Made by a program: the position numbers and the translations under genes | In this document: in pieces, positions 1 through 13,189 of the stretch | How positions within the stretch are numbered: the first letter of the stretch is position 1 | How the letters are laid out: the number at the start of each line of letters is the position of its first letter | Notes under the pieces: model-generated | The model's input: the letters and a program-made list of their open reading frames with translations, nothing else | What the model was told of the DNA's origin: nothing | The model's database searches: none | Source of the DNA: Coriaria nepalensis | Lineage: Eukaryota > Streptophyta > Magnoliopsida > Cucurbitales > Coriariaceae | Assembly (NCBI GenBank): GCA_027186245.1 | Contig: CP114482.1 | Span: 3,477,001-3,541,000, forward strand | DNA length: 64,000 nucleotides | Direction of reading: 5' to 3'

Positions 1-735
1 TCATGGAAATCCATAATGCAAACCGAGAGAAACTCTCTTAAATCCATGGCAACACGATGGTACCTGCAAAATCAGATGTCGGATACAAAAAATGGTATGC
101 TGAAAATCAGAAAGTTAAATGGTGGCTACTAATGTCAATGAGTTCAAAAATTATGAAGCGTTATCTCATCTTACCCACTGCTCGTGAAATTTGGATTGCC
201 CTGTCTAAAGCTTTCTATGATGAAAGTGACTAGTTTTAGGTATTCTTCTTGAATCAAAAGGTGTTCATTGCCAAACAAAGTGGAAAATCACTCTCTAATT
301 ATTATGGAGAATTGACTGAAATTTTTTTAAGAATTAGACCATCGTGGTAAGATGGTCATGAAGGACACATATGATGTCATAGAATACAAGATATTCATTG
401 AGCGTCTACGAGTACCCATATTCCTTGCTGGATTAAATGGCAATTTTAAATGAACTCGTAGAGATATTTTGTATAAAGATTCGATCTTAGATTTGGAAGG
501 GTGTTATTCCTTGATCCATCATAAGGCGATGCAACATTCGAAACTAAATGAGAAAACTAATAACTTTGAAGCTACCTCCATGGTTGCTCGAAATTAACCC
601 ACCCACAACCCCCAAGATAGAGTGAAACAAAAAAAAGTGCAAACAAGTCTTCCCAAAAGTGTACTCATTATGATAAGAAGGGTCATACCAATGATCAATG
701 TTTTAAACTTGTAGGATATCTGTAGTGGTGGGATC
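1..735 (+). pseudogene. Ty1/copia gag remnant
   Basis: Translation of the plus strand, with frame changes and stops, reads as a copia-type Gag. A region around 90-470 resembles the UBN2 gag domain (it includes WYAENQKVKWWL and SNYYGELTEIF). A damaged zinc knuckle follows at about 655-720, reading CTHYDKKGHTNDQCFKLVGY. Copia knuckles of this kind normally have Cys where this one has Tyr, so a zinc ligand is lost. At least five in-frame stops are present, for example after DESD at about 230. No protease, integrase or RT follows, so the element is cut off at about 735 and by the left window edge. Family assignment is secure at class level only. Confidence 0.7.
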
Positions 736-904
736 ATAGTTGTAATGATCATAGCTGAGGCAAAAGCATATGTGAGTAATATGGAAAAAGACATCAGCAC
801 TGATCAGAGGCGACAAGGGCTAGCGCCACCCACCCTCACCTTGTCATTCTCAACCTCCAGCTTCAACTTTTACCTAAGTATAACCCATTTTGAGATGTCA
901 ATTA

Positions 905-1022
905 TTAAAAGAAGTTATGACAGCTTAGTGGTATAAAATACGAAACTTAAGGTTTACTTAATAGTGTGAGAATGTGGATTCAAATCCCACTCCTATCATT
1001 TCTTTTTCATCCCTTTTTTATT
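905..1022 (+). repeat. SINE-like tRNA-derived element (tentative)
   Basis: An A-box-like stretch (gcttagtggt, about 924) is followed about 45 bp later by a B-box-like stretch (ggattcaaatccc, about 970-983), then a T-rich tail to about 1020. This is the layout of plant tRNA-derived SINEs with T-rich tails. A functional tRNA is unlikely because no convincing cloverleaf or acceptor stem can be drawn. Ends and target duplications were not found. Confidence 0.35.
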
Positions 1023-1679
1023 ATTATTATTTTGTTTATTTCTCCATTCCATAATAAGTTTCAGATAAACAAAATCTTGATACCACATAATAAATGTATA
1101 TTATTATATATGTATTAATAATAAATATTAATAAATATATGTAATTTGCATGACTTTAATGATGCTTAAATAGTTTGTTTAAGGATTTTTTCTACACATT
1201 ATAAAAAAATCATGTCAATTTTGACATTGATAAACGTCATGTAAGGCCATTTTTGCGTTGCATTTGAAGCAAGAATAATGAATATCGGTGTCGTTACTTT
1301 TGTTCTGACCGTGGTATATATACCAATAACGTAGTGTTGACATGTAAAATAATTAGTATAATATAATACGCTCACAAGGCTTTCATGTAGAGTCAACGAT
1401 GCTATCCTCAAAGGGGAATGCAACGCCATATGTCAAATTGGCATCAGTCGGTTTTGTGAATTTTCATTGGACCATGTGTTTAGTTATGATCACCCATGTG
1501 TTTATTACTTATTGGTCAATATGTCGACTTGTTATTGGTTCACATATCGAATTATTATTTATCAACATGCCTTGCTCTTATATCTCCATATGTCTATTTA
1601 TTATTCGGCTATGTTTTCATTTATTATTGGTTAAGGTATACATTTGTGATTAGTCCATATGTCTGCCATTGACATGTTA

Positions 1680-1930
1680 TGACTAATTAATTTTTCGCTT
1701 TTGATGTAAATGTGACGCTTGTTGTTGTCACTTTTGAGGTAATTAAGATGTTTATATGTGCCATATTTATCATTACTTATGTCTATACATACTAAAAATG
1801 ACACTTTTAAGCATTGTAGTTGACATATTTATGATGTTTATATATGTCATATTTCTAAGTACCTAATGTGTTTTACATATTAAATGTGACATTTTAAAAC
1901 ATTTTATTTGATGTATATGTGATGGTTATG
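1680..1930. repeat. TGTCA/TGACA-rich subterminal-like repeats
   Basis: Short motifs of the form atgtcatattt, tgtgacattt and gttgacatattt recur every 30-60 bp. The stretch just inside the right terminus (about 16250-16300) carries the same tgtgacattt motif. Clusters of short subterminal repeats are normal binding sites for the TNPA-type protein in CACTA elements. The assignment is inferred from motif sharing. Confidence 0.35.
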
Positions 1931-2703
1931 GGCATCACGAATTCATAAAGGTTCATTCCAATTCGGATCCATGTCTTTTCCCCTAATATGGTTTATCCGA
2001 TTAAATATTTAGGTTGGCCAAATCATCAAAATTTTACTGCATAAATGTATCGGTCACGAGAAATAAATCACCACCCTCTTCTATGGTTAACAGATGAAAG
2101 TTGATGATATTGGGAAATGAAACAACAAAATTGGTATTTTCAGCATAACTTCCTGGAAGGCTTCCAATTATTAGGGTCAAAATTGGCACAAAGTGACATG
2201 ATATGGAGCATATGCATCACACACCTAGCTTTTCATATTTTTGTACACCCGGGACACATATCCTTGTCAGCATCTTGTATAATCTAGTTAAAGTAAGTGG
2301 CCATGACTAACGTGTAATTTTAACAATCATCATCCAAATCCATGGAGTGAGCCATTAAATGGTTGTCTCAAATCTCCATCAAATTATCATCATCCAATAT
2401 GTGTACCCAATTTGGAAGTCATACCAAAATAGGTGCTTCCGAACTTCATGAAGAACTAGATTATTTCTACTCATACACTTGCAACAGGGACACCAAATTT
2501 TACCATTATTATCCATCACCTTTGATGACATATCAACAAAAGAGTCAACTCTTAATTTGTATTTACTAGAATCCTGACTACATTAATAAATCTAACTCTT
2601 TTCATTCATTTTGCTTATAAGAAAATACATGTTCATTTAAAAAAGAACCAAGTTTTGATGCATCACATAATATATAGTTTGAATGTACCATGAAAATTTC
2701 AAT

Positions 2704-2867
2704 GTCAACCATCACATATATTTGAATAATCATATATATTGTATCATAAAAACATATTGTATGCTTGTTAGAAAATAATTTTCATGTCAACCATCACATA
2801 TATTTGAATGACAATCATATATATTGTATCATAAAAACATGTTGTATGTTTGTTAGAAAATACCTTT
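2704..2867. repeat. Two tandem copies of an ~82-bp unit
   Basis: The unit starting gtcaaccatcacatatattt at 2704 recurs at 2786 with only a few differences and a short indel. It is AT-rich with no coding potential. It belongs to the non-coding repeat field of the putative CACTA block. Confidence 0.7.
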
Positions 2868-3365
2868 TCAGTCCCTAGATCCAATCTCAATGTAAAACTT
2901 CGAAGTTAAGTTATGAAAGGACAATGCAAGACATTCTTACTTTATGTTAATAACAATAGTGTGCTTATAGATAACCTAGTTTAGACATGCATGAATAAAA
3001 TAATACACTAGCAATCAGACTTGTCATTATCATTAGACATGAGCAATCAAATTTGTCAGTAAACATTTGACTGTATGAGCTATTAGAGTTGTCATTAAAC
3101 ATTTGAATGTATGAGTAGTTAGAGTTTTCATCAAACATTTGAATGTCAATCATCACATAGTGATGGGCATGTGTTCCATGAAATATAAGCGATTCAAATT
3201 CATACAGTTTTAAAAAATATGGTTTCTAAACTAGAGTTTCAATACTTGTATTCAATATCAAAGACATTAACTGCTAAGATGAACAATAGAAGGACGATGG
3301 AAGGAAAAGCAATGTTTTGTTATTGTAAGTAAATCATTAGACTTGTCATTAAGTTAAAGATATGA

Positions 3366-3500
3366 GCAATCAGACTTTTCATTAACAACAGATCATCCAA
3401 ATCATTAGACTTCTCATTAACAATAGATCATTCAAATCATTAGACATGTCATTAATAATAGATCATTCAAATCATTAGATTTGTCATTAAAATTAAACAT
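3366..3500. repeat. ~35-bp minisatellite
   Basis: About four imperfect copies of a unit reading like caaatcattagacttctcat followed by taacaatagatcatt lie in tandem. Related single copies occur at 2995-3150 and 3335-3360, where the same attagacttgtcatta core appears. No gene function is apparent. Confidence 0.65.
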
Positions 3501-3654
3501 GAGCAATAAGAGTTGTCATTAAAAATTTGAATCTCAACCATCACATATTGTTAGGCATGCGTTCCATGAAAATACTAATTAAGTAAGACATGAGAAAAAA
3601 AGCACAAAACAAGAAGTTTTGAAAGAACTTGCTCACACCTTTTGAGGTTTTATT

Positions 3655-4870
3655 AGCACAACTAATAGAACTTGTGATTATTTAATGAGGCATCAAAGAC
3701 CCGCTCCAACTAACAACTGCTTAAATTGTTGGAAGTTTGAACATCAAGCATCTTACCATTACTATTACCTATTTGATTCATTAGCAAAACACTAAGTAAG
3801 AGATTTGCATCTTTACAACAAAGGTTTGAAGTTGAAATAGAACAACAACAGAGCTTAACAAACCTATATGCTTATTTAGATGTACCTACAAGATTTGACC
3901 GATGAACAACAACCATTGTCTGTTCCAAAAAAATTGCATCGGATTACAACACATGTAAAATGGAGGATAAAATAATGAGCGTCAATGGAAAGAGATCATG
4001 CATCAAAGACCTGCTCCAACTAACAATCACTTAAACTATTGGAAATCTGAACATCAAGCATCTTACCATTACTTTCACAACAAATGTTTGAAACTGAAAT
4101 AAAACAACAACAGAACATACAGACCTATATGCTTATTTCAACGTATCTAAAAGATTTGACCAATGAACAACACCCATTGCTTGTTCCAAAATATTGCATC
4201 AGATTACAACACATGCAAAAGGGAGGAGAAAATTAATGAACATCAATGGAAAGGAATCATGCATCAAGGACCCGCTCTAACTAACAACCACTTAAATTGT
4301 TAGAAATCTGAACATCAAACATCTTACCATTACTATTACCCATTCTTTTGATTAGCAAAATAATAAGTTAGAGATTTCCTTCTTCACATAACAAACGTAT
4401 ATGCTTATTTCGACGTACCTAAAGATTTGACAAATGAACAACACCCATTGCTTGTTCCAAAAAATTGCATCAGATTACAACACATGCAAAAGGGAGGAGA
4501 AAAATAATGAACATAAATGATAGGGATCATGCATCAAAGACCCGCTCTAACTAATAACCGCTTAAATTGTTAGAAGTCTGAACATCAAGCATCTTACCAC
4601 TACTATTACCAATTATGTTCATTAGCAAAATACTAAGTAATATATTTGAATCTTCACAACAAATGTTTGAAATTGAAATTGAACAACAACAAAACTTAGC
4701 AAACCTATATGCTTATTTCGACATACCTAAAAGACTTGATCGATAAACAACACCCATTGTCTGTTTTAGAAAATTGCATCGGATTACAACACATGCAAAA
4801 GGGAGGAGAAAACAATGAACATCAATGGAAAGGGATCAACTTTATAAATTCAATGCATCACAAACAATTA
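3655..4870. repeat. Long tandem array, units ~260-320 bp
   Basis: The landmark catcaaagacccgctccaac recurs at 3691, 4001, 4262 and 4532, with a degenerate start at about 4854. Spacings are 310, 261, 270 and about 322 bp. Each unit contains the same ordered blocks: an AACAACAACA stretch, a 'cctatatgcttatttcgac' segment, 'gattacaacacatgcaaaag' and 'ggaggagaaaa'. One short unit has lost its middle part. Arrays like this are common in the non-coding interior of large CACTA elements. The short ORF at 4709-4909 is formed by the repeat and is not credible as a gene. Confidence 0.8.
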
Positions 4871-4899
4871 AAAAAATTGAAAGAAAATCAACTATTCTG

Positions 4900-7800
4900 G
4901 ATACATTAGAGAAACTATTTTCAAAGGCCGATTTCCATTTTGAATGGTGTATGCTGAAATTTGGTTTAAAATTGGGAGCAGTATATGGATGGGATTTGTG
5001 ATGTCATTTTGAACCACTTAAATTTGGGGGAAATAGTTTTACAATTTTTGCAAGGGTCTGTGATTTCAATTGATACAATTTGGATGACTTAAAACGAGAA
5101 TTTGGGATTTCGATGGACACCTTGTAGAACGGAAGAAGAATGGAGAAAATTTATTGGATTCACTCTAAAGAACGAAGGTCGGGGACAACTTTGATTTTTT
5201 GGCTAAAATTTTTAAGTGCATGCTTTTTTTTGTTTACCAGCATTTTTATTATGTTTTCCCTTTCATTCACGTGTGTTTAATAGTTGCATAAAATTTGAGA
5301 TAATTTGAGAAAATAGGTTGTTTTAAAAGTGAGTTTTAGGAAATAGATTCATCTTTCATCTTCTAAATTTAATCACGAGTAATCAAATTACGCACCAAGA
5401 AGGAACGACTAGAGAAGACTAAATTCATCAGTCAAACACAAATAACTGATAGATATAATCGGTCATTAGTCTGGTCGGTCGTTAGTCTAGTCGGTCATTT
5501 AGTTTTAAGCTGACTAGTAATCAGAACTAGAAACGACTATGTTCATCGGTCAAATGACAACAATGGTTTGATGGATGAATATTGTGTTTAGTGATTTATC
5601 AAGAGGAACCAGAAAGGTTTTTGTCAATCTCTAATAATTAAAAATCAACAATTAGACCGATATCCAAATTGTAATAATCTTTTGACCGACAAAGACCAAT
5701 GATTTTGGTAGCGAAGTATGGTGTTCAGAATGTAATATTCGACTCACTGATAAGAAACAATGACAAATATAGATGTCAAAACATATGAATCTAAAATTAC
5801 CTATTCCACTGATTACCGACGACTTACCTTTTGGTCAAAATATTATTTGACTCTAAGGTAACATCTTCATTTTCCAACCGATCAATTTGTCCAAATTAAT
5901 CTTAGGTAATATTATACCAGTCAAATCGAAAAGATTAAAGATTTGAAAAGTCAACGTTACATTATGAGACGGTCAAACCAAGTAATTAGTATATATATGA
6001 ACAAATTCTTGATAAGAGGTCTTGAATACTTAGGGTTAAGCCTTTCATTATAAAACATAAAGGTTAAACCTTTCTATTAAACCATTGTGTCATGGTTAAG
6101 GGTAATGTCTAACACTTAAGGTTTAATAGTTAGGACTACACTTTTCACTTTTGCATGTCAATCTAAAATCACTGATTACACCGCTTACTACAGACCTATT
6201 TATCGATCAAACTAGCATTTGACTCCAATGTAATATCTTCATAGGGGTTTTCAAACTATTTAGAACATAATAATTTAGCCCAAACTTTAAAAAATAATTA
6301 GTGAGATGCACAAATCAAGTAATTAGTATACAAACAAATTCTTAATATAGTGGGGTCTCGAATTTACAACACCATAATTTACCCCAGCGTCATTAAACCA
6401 ATTAATTTTTATAAATAAACTTTTAATTACATAAGTTATAAAAAAAAAGGAAAAAAAACATTAATAACTCCAAGTAACACTGAGGAATCGTCTTGCTTCT
6501 CATAACCATTTACATGTGTAGTAGAATCCTGTAGTCATAAGGTTATGGTTCTTATACTCAAGTTCCTCATCATCCCTTGCATTAAACCCCCATGATCTGA
6601 TGAATGGGTGTAGCGTATGTTGTCTTCTACAAAATTTATAAAAATCAGTATAGGTTTAATCACGACATGCAGAGTCTTGCAATGGAAGAGAATATTTGGC
6701 GGATGGCCAGAAGCTATACGATGGTAATACCCTCTTACCCTCATATGACACTTTACCAATTTAAATTGCAAACGATCAAGAGATATCACAAACTACATAC
6801 CATCTTGATTACATGAGCAAAATGATATGACTTCATACACATAAGCAACATCTATGTTACCCTCTTTCACAACGTTTCTAAACATATCCAGTCCGACCTC
6901 ATGTCATTGCAAACGATTAAATAACTCGACCATTCCCTATGTATAAATGGCATGGGGCTCCAACAATCTCTACAAAGCTTCAAAAAAGAAGGCATAGTTA
7001 TCTGATCAGGATGAGTGGTGTCTGGATCTCAATATGGATAAGGCATAGTTATATAGACAAGGTAGAGACTTGAAATCACATTGAGGCTCAAATTACATTG
7101 TTAAACTAATCATAGAGTGAGAAGTATCTAAGTTAGAGAAGAGTATTACTATAACTTTTAATAAACTAATCATGGAATGATTACTTGAAAAGGAAATGAT
7201 AAAACTCCTAATTTACTAATTATATAGGAAGGAGGAAGAAACCTTATCTTGGTACCTAGTAAAGAGCGTTTGATGATTACATCTATCAAAGAAGATGAAA
7301 TGTTTCATCTTTTAAATTTAATCATGAGTTATCAAAACATGCGCCAAAGTTTTGACCGACTAGAGCCGACAAATTATTCAATCAAACACAAAGAACCAAG
7401 TAAATATAATTTTTCATTCGTCTATTCGATCATTCAATTTTCAGCCGACTAGTAATCGGTTGTTATTAAGTTGGTACATGAATGGATATGTGGCCATTCA
7501 TTACGTATCAATAATGCATTCAATTCATACGTATTCACTCATTTTATAAGCCTGTGAAAGGGATATTAGCTCATAAACTACCACATCTCGTTTGTCATCA
7601 TAAAATACTCTTCTCACATTTTATTTTGAAACTCAAAAAGACTTTGGGATCCCGTAGAGTGTTTCTAATATTTGGCTTAGATTTTGCAAGATTATTATCG
7701 AAGAATCTTAGGCATTGTGGAATTATTAGCTTTGGTAGGATTATTATCGTAGAATCTCCCACCAAGGGTGGTGCTCTTGTAAAGTTCCAAAGGTTATTAT

Positions 7801-10800
7801 GAGATCTCTACTCCAGAAGCAAGAAAAATTGCATCCATTTATAGTTCAATTAGCCATTATAAGGTTTGGTTTATAACATGGGGAACTTTTTTGAATCCAA
7901 AAGTAGTCTTGAAGCTTTCAAGTGGTTTAGAATGGACAGTAGGATTAACAACAAGCAATCATAAGGTTTGATTGAACAAAGGATTGCAAGAATGGCGACT
8001 AAGGCTAACTCCAAAGAGACGATTTTGGAGAAATATGATTTCATTGGTATATAATCATATCGTCTCGTTCATAAGTCTTGCAATAATTAAAATCGTGATC
8101 TTGATATCAAACTAGATTTTACTTTTCATTTATGGTATTCATAAGTCTTATAATCATCATAGATATGATATTAACTCTTTTATTTGACTGAAAATTGTGA
8201 TCTTAGTATTTGATTAACAATAAGCAATGAGGCTCGATGTAAATTGCGATCTTGTCAATCATTGGCTTATTTCGCTCGTCAATTAGTGAAATAAATTTTT
8301 CAAATATTTTTTTAGCCAACAAAGTAAATTAGTTAAATACAAACTGACATTGTTAGAAGCTATATCGGTTGTAATCGGTCACTTAGGAACCTTGTACAAA
8401 TGAAATTTTGGATCATCCTCTTAAATGGTACTTAGCTTTGATCATCATTTAATTTCATATCAGAACACATGTCGACCAGGCACATACACATACTCCAGTG
8501 TTATGCTATTTCTAGGCTTACCAGTCTTTGCAGGTTTTACATGTGTCGACCATGCACGGCGTAACTTTTCTGCCCACTTTAGATTCTTTGTATCTCTTAT
8601 CTTACTACATCGGCTTATCAATGATGACCAATTTAAACTGACTACAACTGATGTTAGACACTCCAACCGCATAGAATATGTACTTCAATTATTTTCCTAT
8701 CCTATGTAATGTGTACTCTAATTATTTTTCTATCCTTTAATATGTGCACTCTAATTATCATTGTCATTAATGATAGTGGGTCATATTGGCTTCCACTTCC
8801 ATCAACCTTTTGGATTAGGAACACAATATCTAAGTGTATTTGTTTATCATCTAAGCTAATCAAAATTATTGGATTAGTATGATATCTAAGTGTATTTTTC
8901 TCTACAATCTAAGGCAATCATAATTATTGTAATCATCATTGATATGATATAATCTATTCTATTTCAATGAAAACGGTGACCTTCATATGACACTATGATT
9001 TATATCATAATTTTTGTAATCATCATTGATTTTATACAAACTCTATCAAATATATAATGATTGTTTATGCTCGATTACGGCCAATTTGATGGTCGAATAA
9101 GATAGGATAGAAAAATGTCCCAAATCGATAATAAATATTGTTTCACCCAATTGTGAACTTTTGTTATCTTTATTTGATTTTAAACCATATTCTCTATTAT
9201 TTGTAGAACTATTATGTGAACAGTATATGCACGCTTGTGGTCTCTATTATTGTAGGTTATTCAAATCTTATCTTATGATCTCAACCTTTTAGATTAGTGT
9301 GATATCTTAAGTGTATTTTCTTTATCACCTAAGCTAATCATAATTATTGGTTAGTATGATATTTAAGTATGTTTCCTTTAATATAAGGTAATCAAATTAT
9401 TGTAACCATTATTGACTGATGTGAACTCTTTTATTTCAATGAAAATCGTGACCTTGATGGCGGATGAATGATGCCCGACGACCAATTTGAAGGTCGATGA
9501 CCAATGCCAGACGATTAATGGCCAATGCTACATGGTCCAATCGTGTAGGTTGTTCACTCAAATTATTTTCATATAGGACCACATGTGTATGAACTTAACG
9601 TGTTTTCAATTACTTTGTATATCAGGATACATGTCAACCATGCATATATACAAATCAATCCGGTCACCCAATACTCACGACTAGAATAATATATGTAGGC
9701 TTTAAAAGGTGTGTGTGACTTAACATGGTACTATGACTAGATTCTTTATATCTTGTCTTTTAAAATCTGCTAAATGTTTTAACTGATTACGACCATTTAC
9801 AACTAAATTAGGCAGATTTGATCTTTATTAACTTGTTCTCATGTGAATGTTTACCCATTTGAGGCTATAAAAGCATGAACTATGTGCATAAATTTTATCA
9901 TTCAAAATATATCATTTAATATTTTCATCAAATCTCTCATAGGATTGCATTCATTAGATTCATGCAATTATTATGCACATCTCTAGACATAATGTGGGGA
10001 GTGCCGCATTTGAGAAGAGATAATGTGGAACCGAATATTAGAGAATGTCCCTTAGGTTTCCTGGACTTATTATGCACGACACTTAGATGTCGTGGAGCTA
10101 TTAGGTCAGGAGACAATTTACACGTTCTCTAGTATCTAATAATTATGTAGTCAATAACAAGTCTCGCTGAACTCACCACAAGGCTGCCTTGCATCCTTTT
10201 CACTCAGAGTGAACCGGCATTTGATTCTAGTCAACTGTTGAAATTGTAACTCCTACGAGTTCTCGCGATGTAATATTTTTATCAAACGACATTAGTATGA
10301 TCTATTATTGTATTTTTATTTTACATTTACGGTAATCATATATCTTGCAAATTTGTAATCATATATCTTGTAAATTTGTAATTATCATTGATGTAATATA
10401 AACACCTTTCTTTAAAGAGATGTAGCAATTGATTCATTCAAGATCGAATAGAACATAATAGAAATCGTGCCCAAATCAATTGTAAGTAAATGTTCCAAAA
10501 ATTAACGTCATCCTCAGACAATAGATTAAGAAGATGTATAATAAGGCTATATTCGTTAAAGAACGAATAGAACATAATGGATATCGGCCCAAATCAACTG
10601 TATTCTACTATATTATTTATTTTCTTAACTGAGTGTGAAGCTGGAATGATGAGCTCCAAGATCGTGCTGATGCAAACTCTTCAAAATGTATAATTTGCAT
10701 CAAAATATCACATTTGGAATTAAATCATTACAAAAGTAATCGAAAAAAAGTTATTTAAGAGAATAAGTGTGTACCTATTTGTATTTTTTGATTGGAACTT

Positions 10801-10900
10801 TGGCCTCATTTATCTGTGATGATAAATATGTTGATCTCTAATAGATCTATTAAAGTTTGAAAGAAATTAAAAGTCACAACAATTGGGGTAAGTTTATAGT
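4900..10900. repeat. Non-coding field of dispersed and tandem duplications
   Basis: No protein gene was recognised. Several duplicated segments are visible. The segment at 5345-5530 is echoed at 7305-7460 (both contain atttaatcatgagt-like sequence, gaccgactaga and agccgactagtaatcgg). The stretch 5760-6040 is echoed at 6155-6370 (both contain ttgactctaaggtaa-like sequence and caagtaattagtatataaa-like sequence). The segment 8815-8995 is echoed at 9290-9450 (tctaagtgtatttt, aatcataattattg, tttcaatgaaaa-cg-tgacctt). Further weaker echoes are at 8150-8260 and 10320-10440. This looks like serial duplication inside a large DNA transposon. Confidence 0.55.
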
Positions 10901-10925
10901 TTAATTAACTATGTCTTATTCTTTT

Positions 10926-11362
10926 CTATATGTTTACTACCATCTTTGTTTTGAACAATTTAAGATTGGAATCATTCACATGTTTTATGAGCACATCCAT
11001 CATATGAAATTCGATGCATTTCATAATCCATACACAACAGTCCCCTCCTCCATGACCATTCTGATAGATGTCGAGATATTTAAGGTCCAAGCTCTTCAAC
11101 ATATTGTGGATATACTTTTCCTTGAGTTGCGGTCTTTCTCCATTATCTTAGGCAAAAGATAGCAAATTTTCCCACACAATCCTTTAGTGGTGACATTATT
11201 TTTTCTAACAAATCAAGCTTCAAATCTATACAATATATCTTCTATGCGTCGAAGTCCATCTCTAATGCCACCCAATGCATATCTTCAATGTTTAAAGGGA
11301 AGTATACCATATACACCTTCTCCCAAGCGATGCCTATGCTTGGACGATCCCCAGACATGTAC
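10926..11362 (-). pseudogene. Peptidase C48 (Ulp1) catalytic-domain exon
   Basis: The exon opens after a TTTAG acceptor at 11363-11364. It reads KVYMVYFPLNIEDMHWVALE, giving the catalytic His of the HW motif, then IYCIDLKLD with the expected Asp about 20 residues later. After a frameshifted stretch comes YQNGHGGGDCCVWIMKCIEF with the oxyanion Gln and catalytic Cys in the QN...GDC pattern. All four family signature residues can still be read. A stop (after MDFDA) and at least one frame change disable it. The terminal stop is TAG at 10926-10928. Recognition rests on family motifs, not on a search. Confidence 0.65.
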
Positions 11363-11985
11363 CTAAATGTAATAGCAAAGAATGAATGAATCTTTCACTA
11401 GAGTAAAATAAAAAAGATAAAAAAAAAAAATAATGAAAGATGGTGAGTAAATGATTACGTTTGGAATATTTCATCTAACGTCACACATTGTCTAGGATTT
11501 CTACCTGCCTATGCTGCAGATGAGAAAATAGATGAAAGAAGTTAAGTGTTCTCTTTTGTATTAAGTGTAATGCTTCATTGATATGTTATCAAGATAATAT
11601 GAGAAAATTATTTAAACATCATTTAGTAATTAAACTATTAATAAAATTAAAATACTTACTTGACTTTCTATTCGTTTCCTTTGGGTTTTGCATATTAAAA
11701 AAAAAACAAACTCTCTTGTTTTTCATTGTTGGACAAAACGAACACACCATTGCCTTCTTCGGCGAGGCATGCCACTAATTTTATTTTTTTAGTAGCTACA
11801 TCGCATTTTCGGAATAGATCCAATTGTTCCACAATCTTATATCTCTATGCATGGATATATGTTAGAGGAGCAAAAAATAGAGACGAAATAGGTCGACCTA
11901 GCTTCCTCTCCTTTTGTGGCTCATCATTCACATCAATGGGTGGTTATAACATAGATCCCCTTACATATCAAATATAGCACATAAG

Positions 11986-12016
<31 letters not shown>

Positions 12017-12247
12017 AATAAAATAAAAAAGAATCACATAAAATATAGTGTGTAAAAGTAAAAGGAAAGTACGATTACTGAGTTCGACAATGGCTCTAAC
12101 TACTGCATCATTCACTCTCGTGGACTAGGGCTCTTTCAGTTTCTCGTTCTTTCTAGTGCCTAGATGATAAGAATGAGAAATATATTAAGATTTTAAAAAG
12201 AATGACATAAAATATAGATTTTAAAAGTTAAATGAAAGTACACTTAC

Positions 12248-12839
12248 ATAGTCTGTTTCCGGTTATAGCTCCAAATGTATCATCAACTTTTTCGACCTGG
12301 GCTTCCTCCGGAATCTCATCATTCTTACGAGGTACATTGACAACATCCCTAACAGTACTAAACCCTTTGCCGGCATGATCAACGATGACCACACTCTGAA
12401 CTCCATTAATGGCATTCCTAACATCACCAGTCTCTTTGCCTACGGGATCAACCATGATCACATTATTGAATGGAGGATCATCAACGGCTACAAATAAAAA
12501 AGGAAATATATGTAAGAATAAGAAGAATATAATAAAGCGGCACAAACGCAATTGAATTGAATACAATACTCACAAGGTAAATGGATAGCAGCTACAACAA
12601 CATTAGCCTCCTCGCAGGCAGGAACAGTGGTGCCTATTTTGTTAACTGGAGGAACATCACTAACATATACAAGTTAAAAAGGAAAAATATATAAGATAAA
12701 AATCAATGACATGAAACAGAGGACACAAAAGTGAAAGTAATATTCTTACTAGGTACAACATTAGAGACTTCTAAGGCACCGGTCTCCTCACCTGTGGCAT
12801 CAACGATGGCCACATCATTGGTGGTATTATTATCATCAA
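12248..12839 (-). pseudogene. Duplicated small exons of the Ulp1-like gene
   Basis: Two clear exons have canonical borders: 12248-12487 (240 bp, acceptor TTTGTAG, donor GTAAGT) and 12750-12839 (90 bp, acceptor CTTGTAG, donor GTAAGA). Both are phase 1 at each end and both carry the pattern VDD....NxVxxVDxxGxETG. The 240-bp exon holds a second internal copy (VVIVDHAGKGFSTVRDVVNV). Between them, 12574-12659 has splice-like borders and an open frame (SDVPPVNKIGTT), but its 86-bp length does not keep phase with the others. Symmetrical phase-1 exons can multiply without breaking the frame. The peptides are acidic, low in aromatics and match nothing I recognise. Confidence 0.6.
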
Positions 12840-13189
12840 CTACAAGATAAAAAAATAGAGTTGGATAAGCAATAAAAAATAAATATAAAAAAATACAGCA
12901 TAAAAGAATTAAAATATATATAAACTTCTACCGTACACGATGCTGGCTCATCCAACGTCATCTACCTCATACTAGACATCAACCATGTTTCCATCATTCT
13001 TGCTAAGTGAATCGACGTGTTTATCAGCAGCTACAATATAAAAATAAAATAAAAAATACATAAGCCATAATGGAAAAGGGAAATATCAAAAAATAAACAT
13101 AAACATAATTAAGTGTTTATAAATATTCTTCTAACCATGTAGAGCTTCAGTTCCTATAATACCAAATAATACATTAGTTATAATATCAT

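Noticed and set aside
905..1022. Functional tRNA gene
   Set aside because: A and B boxes are present, but no acceptor stem or cloverleaf can be drawn.
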